From GCA-002282575 sp964519885 (GTDB lineage: Bacteria > Pseudomonadota > Gammaproteobacteria > Thiomicrospirales > Thiomicrospiraceae): DNA of 64,000 nucleotides. Location of the stretch: positions 62,001 through 126,000 of the forward strand of contig CAZFLX010000001.1 of the NCBI GenBank assembly GCA_964519885.1, in the 5' to 3' direction. The translations under genes were made by a program, and so were the position numbers. A model generated the notes under the pieces. The model was not told the origin of the DNA and did no database searches. It was given only the letters and a program-made list of their open reading frames with translations. Shown here piece after piece: positions 8,072 through 16,728 of this stretch. Position 1 is the first letter of the stretch. The number at the start of each line of letters is the position of its first letter.

Positions 8072-10849
8072 TTATTTCTCACCAAACACCTTCTGCCATA
8101 CAGTCATTACTTTCGCACGATAATCACTAACCTGTTCTAACGGAACTGCTTCTAGCTTTTTCTCAGCCAGTGCATACTGATGACCCAATCGACGATAGAA
8201 TCGGTAAGCTTTCATCAAACCTTCACCCGTTTCAGCATCTAACACCCCCGCTTCCACCAGCCCCTCAACCTGACGAATATTGTCGCTATAACGCACCACA
8301 TTCGGGAATTGATGCCCGTGCAACAGAACCCAATACTGCACCAAAAACTCAATGTCAATCATGCCGCCCTCGCCTTGTTTGATATCCATAAACTCAGCGC
8401 CAGATTTATCTAAATGAGCACGCATTTTTAAGCGCATCGACAACACCGCTTCTTTTAAGGTAGCTTCATCGCGCGCTTGGGTTAAGAACGCCAAGCGTTG
8501 TTGCTCAAACTCACTGATTAAGGTCGCATCACCAGCAATGGCGCGCGTACGAATTAACGCCTGATGTTCCCATATCCATGCCTGCTCGCGCTCGTAACGG
8601 AAAAAACTGGCAAGGGTTGGCACCAAAGCACCCGAAGCACCATGAGGTCGCAATTGCATATCGACCTCATACGCAATACCCGACATGACATTCGTAGATA
8701 GCAGACTGGAAAGTTTTTGTCCCAAACGTGCCATCAGTACCGTATTATCTAAAGGGCGAACCCCGTCGGTCATCGCTTGTGGGTCTAAGGCAGGATCGGA
8801 CAGATACACCATATCCAAGTCAGATCCATAACCTAACTCCAACCCGCCCAACTTACCAAAACCAACCACAATCATCGGAATGTCATCGGAGCGCAAGCCT
8901 GCAGGTAAACCATGCTTAGCGACCAATAGCTGCCAAGCATATTGCAAGGCTTGCGCCACGATGGCTTCGGCAATCCACGTTAAGTAATCGCTCACTTTCA
9001 TCAGTGGCAGTTTGCCCATTAAATCGGATGCAGCGACTCGAAACACTTGGGCATGTTTAAAGCGACGCAACACCTCCATGAATCGCTCTTCATCGTCCAC
9101 ATCCACACATTGATGCGCCAACTCTTCCTGTAATGCCGCTTTAGACAGGGGCGCATACAACTGTCTTTCATCCAGTAATTGATCTAATAATGCGGGCTGC
9201 TCCACCAAATACTTAGCCAACCAAGGACTGGCAGCGCACAACTGCACTAATTGAGCGCGCGCAGTCTGACTTTCTCGCAGCAACACCAAATAGGCACTGC
9301 GATTGAGTACCGCTTGAATCACCAACAAAACGCGTTTTAACGCTTCGCTTTCGGGCGAACGATCCGCCAACTCCGCCAGAATAAGCGGCATCACAGCAGT
9401 GAGTCGATCACGCGCATCATTACTCAACACGGCTACTTTACGACTTTGCGTTATGTCCACTAACAGCGTCCGCCATTCAGCTTCGGCAGCAATGCTTTGC
9501 GGAAATGGCGCAATTTCAGGGGCTTGCCACACCGCCAGCCACTCAGTTTGTTCATCAACCGCTTCAGCGCCCAGCACCGCTTCAAACTGTTGCGACACAT
9601 AACGACGATGTTGATTCAGTTGCGTCATAAACGCATCGATCGTGTCAAACTGCATGGATTCAGCTAATAGCTGTAAACGTTCCGAGTCGGTTGGCAATAA
9701 GTGGGTTTGTTGATCGGCCCACATTTGTAATCGATTTTCAACGGCACGTAAAAACAGATAAGCTGTTTTGAGGGTCGTCATTTCTTCCTGTGTTAGGTGT
9801 TGACGCTCGACTAACGTTTGTAACATCGGCAGCAACGAGCGCCCTCTGAGCCGTGCATCCTGTCCTCCATGTACCAGCTGAAAGGCTTGGACAATAAACT
9901 CCACCTCTCGAATACCGCCATCCCCCAGCTTAACGTCTCTATCCGCCCCTTTTTTCAGTACATCCAAGGCAATCATACGTTTCAAATCACGCAAGGAAGA
10001 CAGCATGGTGAAATCGACATAACGACGATAAACAAACGGACGCATCATGCTTTCCAGTTCGGCAATATCTTCTGGCTTACCTGTCATAGCGCGCGCTTTA
10101 ATCATCGCATAACGCTCCCAAGGACGTCCATGTAGCTGATAATACTGCTCAAAGGCATCGAAACTATGTACTAATTGACCTGAACTACCAAAAGGTCGCA
10201 GCATCATATCAACGCGAAAAACAAAGCCATCCGCCGTGGTGTTATTCAATAACTGATTCACTTGCTGACCGACTTTGGTGAAAAACTCATCGTTGCTGAT
10301 CGATTTCGTTTCACTGTTGGTCATGCCTTTTTCAGGGAAAACAAAAATCAAATCAATGTCTGATGAATAATTCAGCTCACGACCACCCAGCTTGCCCATA
10401 CCCAAAATAATCAAGGTTTGTGCGGTCGAAGAATGCTCACCCATCGGTTCACCCCATTTCGCCGACTGCTGACGATAAGCCCAGTCATACGCCAGCCCAA
10501 CCAAGACATCGCCCATTGCAGAAGCATCGGCTAAGGTTTCTTCAACACCTGCCATACCCGCTAAATCACGTACTGCCATACGCACCATTTGTTTACGACG
10601 ATACTGACGCAAGGCTTGCATCATCTGCTCATCCGTTTGCGCCCAAGCTAGCGAAGCACTCGCCTGCTCACGCATTTGCTCTAGTGACAAGCTGGTCAAA
10701 TCACTTTCAGACAACAAATCAGAGTAACGCTCCAGTTGTTGGCGCACAAATAAAGAAAAACGACTGGCAATATCGATGGCAGATTGAAGCGTCATGGAAT
10801 AGGTTTCCGCAAGAGGTTGAATGGGTTTATTGTGCATTGAGTCAGTCAT
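8072..10849 (-). CDS. glnE: Bifunctional glutamine synthetase adenylyltransferase/deadenylylase
   Basis: 925 residues, close to the usual length. It adenylylates glutamine synthetase under nitrogen sufficiency and removes AMP under limitation, responding to PII and glutamine. There are two nucleotidyltransferase domains: the N-terminal one (LGMGKLGGRELNYSSDIDLIF, then RVDMMLRPFGSSG) and the C-terminal one (VGFGKLGGLELGYGSDLDMVY, then EVDMQLRPHGASG), each with its GxD metal-binding signature, separated by the regulatory helical region. The ATG lies 67 bases from the divergent ispA. A second in-frame ATG four codons later cannot be excluded as the start. With ntrYX in the window it points to active nitrogen-status control. 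Confidence 0.97.
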   Translation of the reverse strand: MTDSMHNKPIQPLAETYSMTLQSAIDIASRFSLFVRQQLERYSDLLSESDLTSLSLEQMREQASASLAWAQTDEQMMQALRQYRRKQMVRMAVRDLAGMAGVEETLADASAMGDVLVGLAYDWAYRQQSAKWGEPMGEHSSTAQTLIILGMGKLGGRELNYSSDIDLIFVFPEKGMTNSETKSISNDEFFTKVGQQVNQLLNNTTADGFVFRVDMMLRPFGSSGQLVHSFDAFEQYYQLHGRPWERYAMIKARAMTGKPEDIAELESMMRPFVYRRYVDFTMLSSLRDLKRMIALDVLKKGADRDVKLGDGGIREVEFIVQAFQLVHGGQDARLRGRSLLPMLQTLVERQHLTQEEMTTLKTAYLFLRAVENRLQMWADQQTHLLPTDSERLQLLAESMQFDTIDAFMTQLNQHRRYVSQQFEAVLGAEAVDEQTEWLAVWQAPEIAPFPQSIAAEAEWRTLLVDITQSRKVAVLSNDARDRLTAVMPLILAELADRSPESEALKRVLLVIQAVLNRSAYLVLLRESQTARAQLVQLCAASPWLAKYLVEQPALLDQLLDERQLYAPLSKAALQEELAHQCVDVDDEERFMEVLRRFKHAQVFRVAASDLMGKLPLMKVSDYLTWIAEAIVAQALQYAWQLLVAKHGLPAGLRSDDIPMIVVGFGKLGGLELGYGSDLDMVYLSDPALDPQAMTDGVRPLDNTVLMARLGQKLSSLLSTNVMSGIAYEVDMQLRPHGASGALVPTLASFFRYEREQAWIWEHQALIRTRAIAGDATLISEFEQQRLAFLTQARDEATLKEAVLSMRLKMRAHLDKSGAEFMDIKQGEGGMIDIEFLVQYWVLLHGHQFPNVVRYSDNIRQVEGLVEAGVLDAETGEGLMKAYRFYRRLGHQYALAEKKLEAVPLEQVSDYRAKVMTVWQKVFGEK

Positions 10850-10874
10850 TTAGGCAAGTTAGCTGTCTATTCGC

Positions 10875-10880
10875 TATAAT
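10875..10880 (+). promoter_or_regulatory. Candidate -10 element for ispA
   Basis: A perfect TATAAT lies 37 bases before the ispA ATG in the 67-base gap divergent from glnE. Only a poor -35 (TTAGGC or TAGGCA, 18-19 bases upstream) is visible. The call rests mainly on the -10 hexamer and its position. Confidence 0.5.
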
Positions 10881-10916
10881 AAAACTATCCATGATATTTT
10901 AACTGAGGCAAGGATT

Positions 10917-11798
10917 ATGCTCGAACGGTTACACAGCTTTCAACAACGCATCAATCAGGTATTAGAAACCACGATTGCCGAACGACGCGACACCATGCCA
11001 GAACGGCTGTTTGATGCCATTAATTACAGCGTGCTTGATGCGGGAAAACGCCTGCGACCTGCGCTAACCTATGCGGTAGGCGAAGCGCTGGGCACTCCGT
11101 TAAGTCTGTTAGATGCGCCAGCCGCTGCAGTCGAACTGATTCATTGTTACTCGTTAGTGCATGATGATTTACCCGCCATGGACGATGATGATCTGCGTCG
11201 CGGCAAGCCCACTACGCATATTGCTTTTGATGAAGCCACGGCGATTCTGGTGGGTGATGCCTTGCAAGCTATGGCGTTTGATCTTTTGTCACAAGCCAAC
11301 GAACTCACCTGCGCTCAACGTTTAGAAATGATTCGTGTCCTGTCTAGAGCCGCAGGAGCAAACGGTATGGTGGCAGGTCAAATGCGCGACATGATGGCTG
11401 AGCAAACCACGCTAAGCATCGATGAATTGCGTCGTCTGCACCAACAAAAAACAGGCGCGTTGATTGAAACGGCGGTCAGCTTTGGTGGCCTGGCTTCTAC
11501 CCATGCCACTGAAGCCACCTTACATGCCTTGGAGCGTTATGGTGCTCATTTAGGTCTAGCATTCCAAATTCAAGACGATGTGTTAGACGTGACTCAATCG
11601 GCTGAACAACTGGGCAAGCCTCAAGGATCAGATGAGCGCAATCAAAAAACCACCTTTGTTAGCTTACTCGGTTTAGAAGATGCTAAACAAGAAGCACACA
11701 AACACGTTAGCCTCGCTAAGGCGGTATTAGCCGAACATCATTTACAATCCAGCCTACTCACCGACTTGTGTGACTATATCGTCGAAAGAACCCATTAA
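10917..11798 (+). CDS. ispA: Farnesyl diphosphate synthase (geranyltranstransferase)
   Basis: 293 residues. It condenses isopentenyl diphosphate with DMAPP and then GPP to give farnesyl diphosphate for quinone, undecaprenol and haem O side chains. It has the first aspartate-rich motif DDLPAMDDDDLRRGKPT and the second IQDDVLDVTQS, plus the N-terminal GKRLRPAL. The small-residue pair before the first motif fits a short-chain FPP/GPP enzyme. The ribosome site GAGGCAAGG precedes the ATG. No xseB precedes it and no dxs follows, unlike E. coli; queD and pilD come next on the same strand. Confidence 0.95.
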   Translation: MLERLHSFQQRINQVLETTIAERRDTMPERLFDAINYSVLDAGKRLRPALTYAVGEALGTPLSLLDAPAAAVELIHCYSLVHDDLPAMDDDDLRRGKPTTHIAFDEATAILVGDALQAMAFDLLSQANELTCAQRLEMIRVLSRAAGANGMVAGQMRDMMAEQTTLSIDELRRLHQQKTGALIETAVSFGGLASTHATEATLHALERYGAHLGLAFQIQDDVLDVTQSAEQLGKPQGSDERNQKTTFVSLLGLEDAKQEAHKHVSLAKAVLAEHHLQSSLLTDLCDYIVERTH

Positions 11799-11836
11799 TG
11801 GTAAAATAATCATATTAATACATTGGAATACAGGCT

Positions 11837-12214
11837 ATGGCTTTCACCCTGACAACTCAGCTCGAATTCTCTGCTGCCCATCGCTTACGTGGCTACGATG
11901 GCAATTGCGCGCGCTTGCACGGTCACAACTGGAAAGTCGAAATCAGTCTCACGGGTTCGCAACTGAATGATGTTGGTATGCTGATTGATTTTAAAGAAAT
12001 CAAACGCACAGGCAAACAAATTCTAACTCAGCTAGATCATTACTATTTGAATGATATTCCGCCTTTTGATGCTGAACTGAATCCGACTGCAGAAAATATC
12101 GCTTTTTATCTATTTCAACAGCTGGGTGATGCTTTAAACGATGAACGCATTCGCGTTTCAGCCGTAACCATATGGGAAAACGAGCGCAACAGCGCTACTT
12201 TTAGTCTTGATTGA
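11837..12214 (+). CDS. queD: 6-carboxy-5,6,7,8-tetrahydropterin synthase
   Basis: 125 residues. It converts 7,8-dihydroneopterin triphosphate to 6-carboxytetrahydropterin in the queuosine pathway. Zinc ligands His15, His28 and His30 (SAAHRL, LHGHNW) and the catalytic Cys24 are present, as are LDHYYLN and the PTAENIA segment. The length and motifs are those of bacterial QueD rather than eukaryotic PTPS. The ribosome site is weak. The stop TGA overlaps the pilD ATG by one base. Confidence 0.93.
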   Translation: MAFTLTTQLEFSAAHRLRGYDGNCARLHGHNWKVEISLTGSQLNDVGMLIDFKEIKRTGKQILTQLDHYYLNDIPPFDAELNPTAENIAFYLFQQLGDALNDERIRVSAVTIWENERNSATFSLD

Positions 12215-13005
12215 TGCTCATCGCTTTTTATGCGCTGTTAGGATTAGTCTTAGGTAGCTTTTTGAGCATGCTCAGCTATCGCTTGATTCAACATCTAGAC
12301 AGCGACACACCAGCATTACTGAAAGCATTGGTGCTAGATCGCTCTCGTTGTCCCCACTGCCAAACGCCATTAAGCGTTACGCAACTCATCCCGCTGTTGA
12401 GTTGGTGGCGTTATCACCACGCCTCGCCCTGTTGTGGACAAGCCATTTCGGTACGTTATCCGCTGATTGAAATAGCGACTGCGATCATAACCGCCCTCAC
12501 CGCTGCTCAATTTTTAACACCCAATACGGATAACCTATTTGGAATGAGCATTCAAGGCTGGGCAATGCTCATCTTCACGTGGACACTCATTAGCATCACC
12601 ATCACCGATATCGAACATCAACTCATTCCAGACCGTCTGAGTTTATCTCTGCTCTGGTTGGGACTGTTGCTGAATAGCAGTGACTACGGCTTAGTGAGCC
12701 TAAACGAAGCCGTCTGGGGCGCAGCACTCGGCTACGTCAGCCTATGGCTATTGTTCCAGTCTCATCGTGCTTTGACGGCTAAAGAAGGCATGGGCTATGG
12801 TGATTTCAAATTAACAGCAGCTTTGGGGGCTTGGTTGGGGGCTTATGCCCTAGTTCCCATTTTCATTATCGCTGGTCTACTTGCCATTGTGGTGATGGGC
12901 AGTTTAATGCTGTGGAAAGGGAAAGAAAATCAGGCGTTTGCCTTTGGACCTTGGTTAGCCATTGCAGGATGGCTGGTGATGATGGGATGGAACCCGCTCG
13001 GATAA
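12214..13005 (+). CDS. pilD: Type IV prepilin peptidase/methyltransferase
   Basis: 263 residues from the ATG that overlaps the queD stop; a TTG one codon earlier is the alternative. This inner-membrane aspartic protease cleaves and N-methylates type IV prepilins and pseudopilins. Catalytic aspartates are Asp132 (ITDIEHQLIPD) and Asp197 (GYGDFKL), between several membrane helices. The cytoplasmic zinc loop has Cys46-x-x-Cys49, but the second pair reads SPCCGQ, so the first cysteine is Ser71 with an adjacent extra Cys73. The family normally has CxxC there. It serves the pili implied by the pilU fragment, although pilB and pilC are not in view. Confidence 0.93.
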   Translation: MLIAFYALLGLVLGSFLSMLSYRLIQHLDSDTPALLKALVLDRSRCPHCQTPLSVTQLIPLLSWWRYHHASPCCGQAISVRYPLIEIATAIITALTAAQFLTPNTDNLFGMSIQGWAMLIFTWTLISITITDIEHQLIPDRLSLSLLWLGLLLNSSDYGLVSLNEAVWGAALGYVSLWLLFQSHRALTAKEGMGYGDFKLTAALGAWLGAYALVPIFIIAGLLAIVVMGSLMLWKGKENQAFAFGPWLAIAGWLVMMGWNPLG

Positions 13006-13036
13006 AACTGAACCAATCCCTACTAAGCTTTAAGCA

Positions 13037-13378
13037 TCAATCAACGCGTTGTGCTTCTTTCTTATCTGCATTAGGGGCTGCCACATATTGACCATCCATC
13101 AAGCAGACTTCAACCATGCGTAACTCATTCATGCGACGGAAACCCATCACATAATCGAATAAACCCGGGTTACTTTCTTGTAAGTAAGAATCGATAATTA
13201 AGCTACGCTCACCTTCAAACACTTCGGGATGCAAGAAGTCCGAATAAACGAGGCGATGTTGCAAACCATATTCAGCATCTAGCGATGCAATACGATCAAT
13301 CCAATCGGAAGGGCGAAACTTCTGGCCCGCTTCGGTAATGCCTTGTATGACATATTTACAGTGTTTATTTCGTTGCAT
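13037..13378 (-). CDS. DUF3579 family protein
   Basis: 113 residues. The N-terminal block YVIQGITEAGQKFRPSDWIDRI is the hallmark of the DUF3579 family, found mainly in beta- and gammaproteobacteria, with no known function. The remainder is a compact alpha/beta sequence without signal peptide or membrane helix. It converges on pilD with 31 bases between and is alone on its strand, with no obvious partner. A lone DUF3579 gene is typical of the family. Confidence 0.85.
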   Translation of the reverse strand: MQRNKHCKYVIQGITEAGQKFRPSDWIDRIASLDAEYGLQHRLVYSDFLHPEVFEGERSLIIDSYLQESNPGLFDYVMGFRRMNELRMVEVCLMDGQYVAAPNADKKEAQRVD

Positions 13379-13430
13379 GCCTGTTGAGCCAACTCAAAAT
13401 TAAGATAACTTGATTATATCAGGAGAAACA

Positions 13431-13447
13431 TAAAAACCCAACGGGTT
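13431..13447 (-). terminator. Weak terminator after thiL
   Basis: On the minus strand a short AACCC-GTT-GGGTT stem is followed by a T-rich stretch, 22 bases past the thiL stop. The stem is short, so it is a weak candidate for the end of the rib-nusB-thiL transcript. Confidence 0.4.
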
Positions 13448-13468
13448 AGCCATCCAGCAAGCCATGAA

Positions 13469-14458
13469 TCAACCCTCACTGCCGCTAGAAAAATGATCAA
13501 ATCCCAGTTTAGACGGCATATCCAACAATTTATCGGCATGCCATAAACCCACTCCACCCTGAGTATTCGTTACCACACCAACCTTAGACAAGGGCAACTG
13601 AATGTCATCTGCCAATTGCATAATCTTCTGTTGGTGATCAGGAGAAGCGGTAAAGATGAGCTCATAATCATCGCCACTGGTAAGGGGCAAACAGGGGTTA
13701 GAAAACTCATGCACCCAGCTTAAAACGGGTGAAGAAAATGGAATCTTATTCAGGTAACAGGTCGCCCCCAAACTGCCACTGGCTTTCAACAAATGCTCTA
13801 AATCAGCCAAAAAACCATCGGACACATCCACCGCAGCCGTTGCAACCCCCCGTAAGGCTTGCCCTAAAGCAACACGTGGCTTAGGACGATGGAGCCGCTC
13901 CGCCATGGTTGGGTGAGGTTGTTCACCACGGTAAAGCTGGGCTAGTGCTAAGCCGGCATCACCTACTGAACCGGAAACCCAAATATCATCACCCACGCGC
14001 GCACCTGCACGTTGAATCGCCTCTCCCGTTGGAATCACACCCATTAGCGTCACACTCACCGTTAAACGATCGCTACGTGTGGTGTCACCACCAACCAAGG
14101 CCACGCCATATTCAGCTGCCAACGACTGCCAACCCTGCATGAAGCGAGACAACCAATCACTGGTCGCCATGTTTTCGGGCAAGGAAAGCGCTAACAATGC
14201 CCAACGCGGTTCTGCCCCCATAGCAGCCAAATCTGATAGATTAACTGCCAAGGATTTCCATGCGATGTCTTCCGCTGGCGTGCCGGCAAAAAAATGATGA
14301 CCTTCAACCAAGGTATCCAGAGCAACCACCAGCGAATGCCCTTCAGGTGCTTGCACCACGGCCGCATCATCACCGATACCCAAACAAACATCGTCACGTT
14401 GCCCCGATAACGGAGCAATTTGCTGATAAATCAGATCAAACTCACTGGTAGTAGACAT
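13469..14458 (-). CDS. thiL: Thiamine-monophosphate kinase
   Basis: 329 residues from the ATG giving MSTTSEFDLI, the conserved start of ThiL; the longer frame would overlap nusB. It phosphorylates thiamine monophosphate to the active diphosphate. Motifs seen are GIGDDAAVV, the DTLVEGHHF metal-binding segment, VGGDTTRSD and the AAVDVSDGFLADL block, all typical of the PurM-like ATPase fold. Seven bases separate it from nusB, so it is the last gene of the rib-nusB-thiL group. No TPP riboswitch is seen. pgpA, often next, is missing. Confidence 0.95.
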   Translation of the reverse strand: MSTTSEFDLIYQQIAPLSGQRDDVCLGIGDDAAVVQAPEGHSLVVALDTLVEGHHFFAGTPAEDIAWKSLAVNLSDLAAMGAEPRWALLALSLPENMATSDWLSRFMQGWQSLAAEYGVALVGGDTTRSDRLTVSVTLMGVIPTGEAIQRAGARVGDDIWVSGSVGDAGLALAQLYRGEQPHPTMAERLHRPKPRVALGQALRGVATAAVDVSDGFLADLEHLLKASGSLGATCYLNKIPFSSPVLSWVHEFSNPCLPLTSGDDYELIFTASPDHQQKIMQLADDIQLPLSKVGVVTNTQGGVGLWHADKLLDMPSKLGFDHFSSGSEG

Positions 14459-14465
14459 GTCAATC

Positions 14466-14948
14466 TCAGAGTTTGGCTTCTTCTGGACGCAGCGTTTGTG
14501 CAAGTTTATCCAGTACGCCATTCACATAGGCATGACCACCCTCAGCTCCAAAGGCTTTCGCTAGCTCCACCGCTTCATTGATAATGACACGATACGGCGT
14601 TTCAGGCATTTGGCTCAATTCCCACACACCCAAACGCAAGGTTGATAATTCCACAGGATTCAGTTGACTCATGGGTCGGTCAAGAGCCGTGACAATGGTG
14701 GCATCAATCGTGTCAAGATTCGCCAAAACACCAGTTAACAAATTCGAGAAGAAAGGCTTACTACCCAACTGTATCGAAGCATCGGTTAAAAACTGCTGTT
14801 CAATTTCAACCACACTACTAGGGTTGATGACCCACTGATACAAGGCTTGCAACGCAGCACGACGCGCCTGTGTACGCACAGGTAGACCTTTACGAGCCTC
14901 CGCGGCTTTAGGCTTATTGTCATCCGTGGTTGGAGTTAACTCGCTCAT
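14466..14948 (-). CDS. nusB: Transcription antitermination factor NusB
   Basis: 160 residues. NusB binds boxA RNA with NusE (S10) and supports rRNA antitermination. Seen: RRAALQALYQW near the N-terminus, the PVELSTLRLGVWEL helix, and YRVIINEAVELAKAFGAEGGHAYVNGVLDKLA at the C-terminus. A roughly 20-residue polar N-terminal extension precedes the domain. Its start overlaps the ribH stop by four bases (ATGA), the standard ribH-nusB coupling. Confidence 0.96.
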   Translation of the reverse strand: MSELTPTTDDNKPKAAEARKGLPVRTQARRAALQALYQWVINPSSVVEIEQQFLTDASIQLGSKPFFSNLLTGVLANLDTIDATIVTALDRPMSQLNPVELSTLRLGVWELSQMPETPYRVIINEAVELAKAFGAEGGHAYVNGVLDKLAQTLRPEEAKL

Positions 14949-15418
14949 GCATTAGCCTCAATCGCTTTCATCAGTTGAGCCATTTCAATCGCCGTTACTG
15001 CTGCCTCAAAACCCTTATTACCCGCTTTAGTGCCGGCACGTTCAATCGCTTGTTCGATACTATCCACCGTTAAAATACCAAAAGATACCGGCATACTAAA
15101 ATCCAACATCGCTTGGGCAATGCCTTTGGTCGCTTCATTGGCAACAAAATCAAAATGTGGCGTATGTCCACGAATCACCGCACCCAAAGCAATAATGGCA
15201 TCATATTTACCGCTTTGTGCCAAACGATGAACCGCTAAAGGAATCTCAAAAGCACCTGGCACTCGCGCCACCACCACATTGTCTAGGTTTCCGCCGTGAC
15301 GCACAATCGCATCTTTGGCACCTGACTCTAACGCATCAACGACAAAACTGTTAAAACGACCGACAACAAACGCAAACTTTAGACCTTGCGCGTTCAACAT
15401 ACCTTCTAAATTTTTCAT
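14945..15418 (-). CDS. ribH: 6,7-dimethyl-8-ribityllumazine synthase
   Basis: 157 residues. It condenses the ribityl-aminouracil intermediate with the four-carbon butanone phosphate to form lumazine, the substrate of RibE. The FAVGRFNSFV-type N-terminus, PGAFEIPLAV, ALGAVIRGHTPHFDFV (with the active-site His) and the C-terminal RAGTKAGNKGFEAA are all present. AAGGA precedes the ATG by seven bases. It is separated from ribB by about 100 bases that hold a short copy of the palindromic repeat. Confidence 0.97.
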   Translation of the reverse strand: MKNLEGMLNAQGLKFAFVVGRFNSFVVDALESGAKDAIVRHGGNLDNVVVARVPGAFEIPLAVHRLAQSGKYDAIIALGAVIRGHTPHFDFVANEATKGIAQAMLDFSMPVSFGILTVDSIEQAIERAGTKAGNKGFEAAVTAIEMAQLMKAIEANA

Positions 15419-15443
15419 TGGTTATTCCTTATTTTTCCTATCC

Positions 15444-15522
15444 TAAAACCTTCATGAGCTGACAAAATTGCTAGACGCAAGAATCACAGTAACAACTCAA
15501 GATGTCAGTGCAATAGGTTTTA
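15444..15522. repeat. Palindromic intergenic repeat, copy B, ending on the ribB stop codon
   Basis: A short member of the family. The outer arms are TAAAACCT (15444-15451) and AGGTTTTA (15515-15522); the inner arms are CTGACA (15459-15464) and TGTCAG (15503-15508). It keeps the TTGCTAGACGCAAGA and GTGCAATAGG words but lacks the central TGTACATAAGTACA block, so it looks like an internal deletion. Its last three bases are the TAA of ribB. Confidence 0.7.
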
Positions 15523-16632
15523 TTGTTTCTCGACAAATTCCGTGACTTCTAAACCAAAGCCTGTTAACGCAGACAACTGCCAAGGTGTGCCAATAATACG
15601 CAATTGCTTTAAGCCCAAATCCGAAAGAATCTGCGCTCCTAACCCGTAAGTTTTCACATCATCGTCCATTGACTCTGCCACAGCAACTGGCAAATGACGA
15701 TCTTGATGCTGCATGGCTTGAATGCGCTCGAGTAACACTCGACTGTCGGCATCTTTACGCAACACCACAATCACGCCTTTACCCGCTTGGGCAATTTGCG
15801 CCATAGCGGCACGTAGTGTCCAACCACATTCGGGACGCGTTGAGGCGAACAAATCGCAAATACTGTCTTGCATATGCACACGCACTAAGGTCGGCGACGC
15901 ATCGAGTTGTCCCATACTCAAGGCAAAATGCACACGCTGATCCAACAAATCTTGATAAGCGGTGAGCTTAAATTCACCAAACTCGGTCGGCAATTTACAC
16001 TCGGTCACACGTTCGATATTTTTCTCGTGCTGCGAACGGTAACGAATTAAATCGGCGATGGTACCAATTTTGATACCATGCTCAGCGGCAAAGACTTCCA
16101 ATTCAGGACGACGCGCCATAGTGCCGTCTTCATTCATAATTTCGACAATCACCGAAGCAGGCGTCATCCCTGCCAAACGACCTAAATCACAACCCGCTTC
16201 CGTATGACCCGCACGAGTCAAAACACCGCCGCGACGTGCCATCAATGGAAACACATGACCTGGCATGGTAATGTCACTTGGTTTCGCATCTGTTGCTACA
16301 GCGGTACGAATGGTATGAGCGCGATCCGCTGCCGAAATACCCGTTGTCACACCCTGCGCCGCTTCAATCGACATGGTAAACGCCGTTTCTTGATGATCGG
16401 TGCTACCACGCACCATCAGGGGTAGGTTAAGCTGCTGACAACGCTCTTTCGTTAGCGTTAAGCAAATCAGTCCACGACCATAACGCGCCATAAAGTTAAT
16501 ATCTTCAGGGCGCACCAAATCGGCTGCCATGATTAAATCACCTTCATTTTCACGGTCTTCATCATCCATCAGGATAATCATTTTGCCCGCGCGGTAATCC
16601 GCTAATATCTCTTCTATGCTATTCAGTGCCAC
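15520..16632 (-). CDS. ribB: 3,4-dihydroxy-2-butanone 4-phosphate synthase with degenerate GTP cyclohydrolase II-like domain
   Basis: 370 residues. The N-terminal half makes 3,4-dihydroxy-2-butanone 4-phosphate from ribulose 5-phosphate for riboflavin; it has DDEDRENEGD at 23-32 and HTEAGCDL at 143-150. The C-terminal half has a GTP cyclohydrolase II-like outline but lacks the zinc site: after RVH (251-253) the expected ligand cysteines are Asp256 and Pro267, and only Cys269 remains (RPECG instead of RCDCG). It therefore probably does not hydrolyse GTP, and a separate ribA should lie elsewhere in the genome. Similar hybrids, named RibBX in Shewanella, are known in gammaproteobacteria. It lies between ribE and ribH. 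Confidence 0.93.
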   Translation of the reverse strand: MALNSIEEILADYRAGKMIILMDDEDRENEGDLIMAADLVRPEDINFMARYGRGLICLTLTKERCQQLNLPLMVRGSTDHQETAFTMSIEAAQGVTTGISAADRAHTIRTAVATDAKPSDITMPGHVFPLMARRGGVLTRAGHTEAGCDLGRLAGMTPASVIVEIMNEDGTMARRPELEVFAAEHGIKIGTIADLIRYRSQHEKNIERVTECKLPTEFGEFKLTAYQDLLDQRVHFALSMGQLDASPTLVRVHMQDSICDLFASTRPECGWTLRAAMAQIAQAGKGVIVVLRKDADSRVLLERIQAMQHQDRHLPVAVAESMDDDVKTYGLGAQILSDLGLKQLRIIGTPWQLSALTGFGLEVTEFVEKQ

Positions 16633-16693
16633 AACACTATCCTTTTGATCGTTTTATGCTTAGTGACTATTGTCGCATGAAATACAAATTTTT

Positions 16694-16718
16694 GTGTCAT
16701 GCGTTGGCAATGACACAA
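16694..16718. other. Hairpin between ribE and ribB
   Basis: TGTGTCAT and its near-complement AATGACACA form a stem with a short loop in the 96-base gap between ribE and ribB. No T-run follows on the minus strand, so it is not a standard terminator. I see no FMN riboswitch signature here. A processing or attenuating role is possible. Confidence 0.35.
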
Positions 16719-16728
16719 CACTGATCAC

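Noticed and set aside
16633..16728. FMN riboswitch in the rib cluster
   Set aside because: The 96-base gap is too short and lacks the conserved FMN aptamer words; only one simple hairpin is seen.
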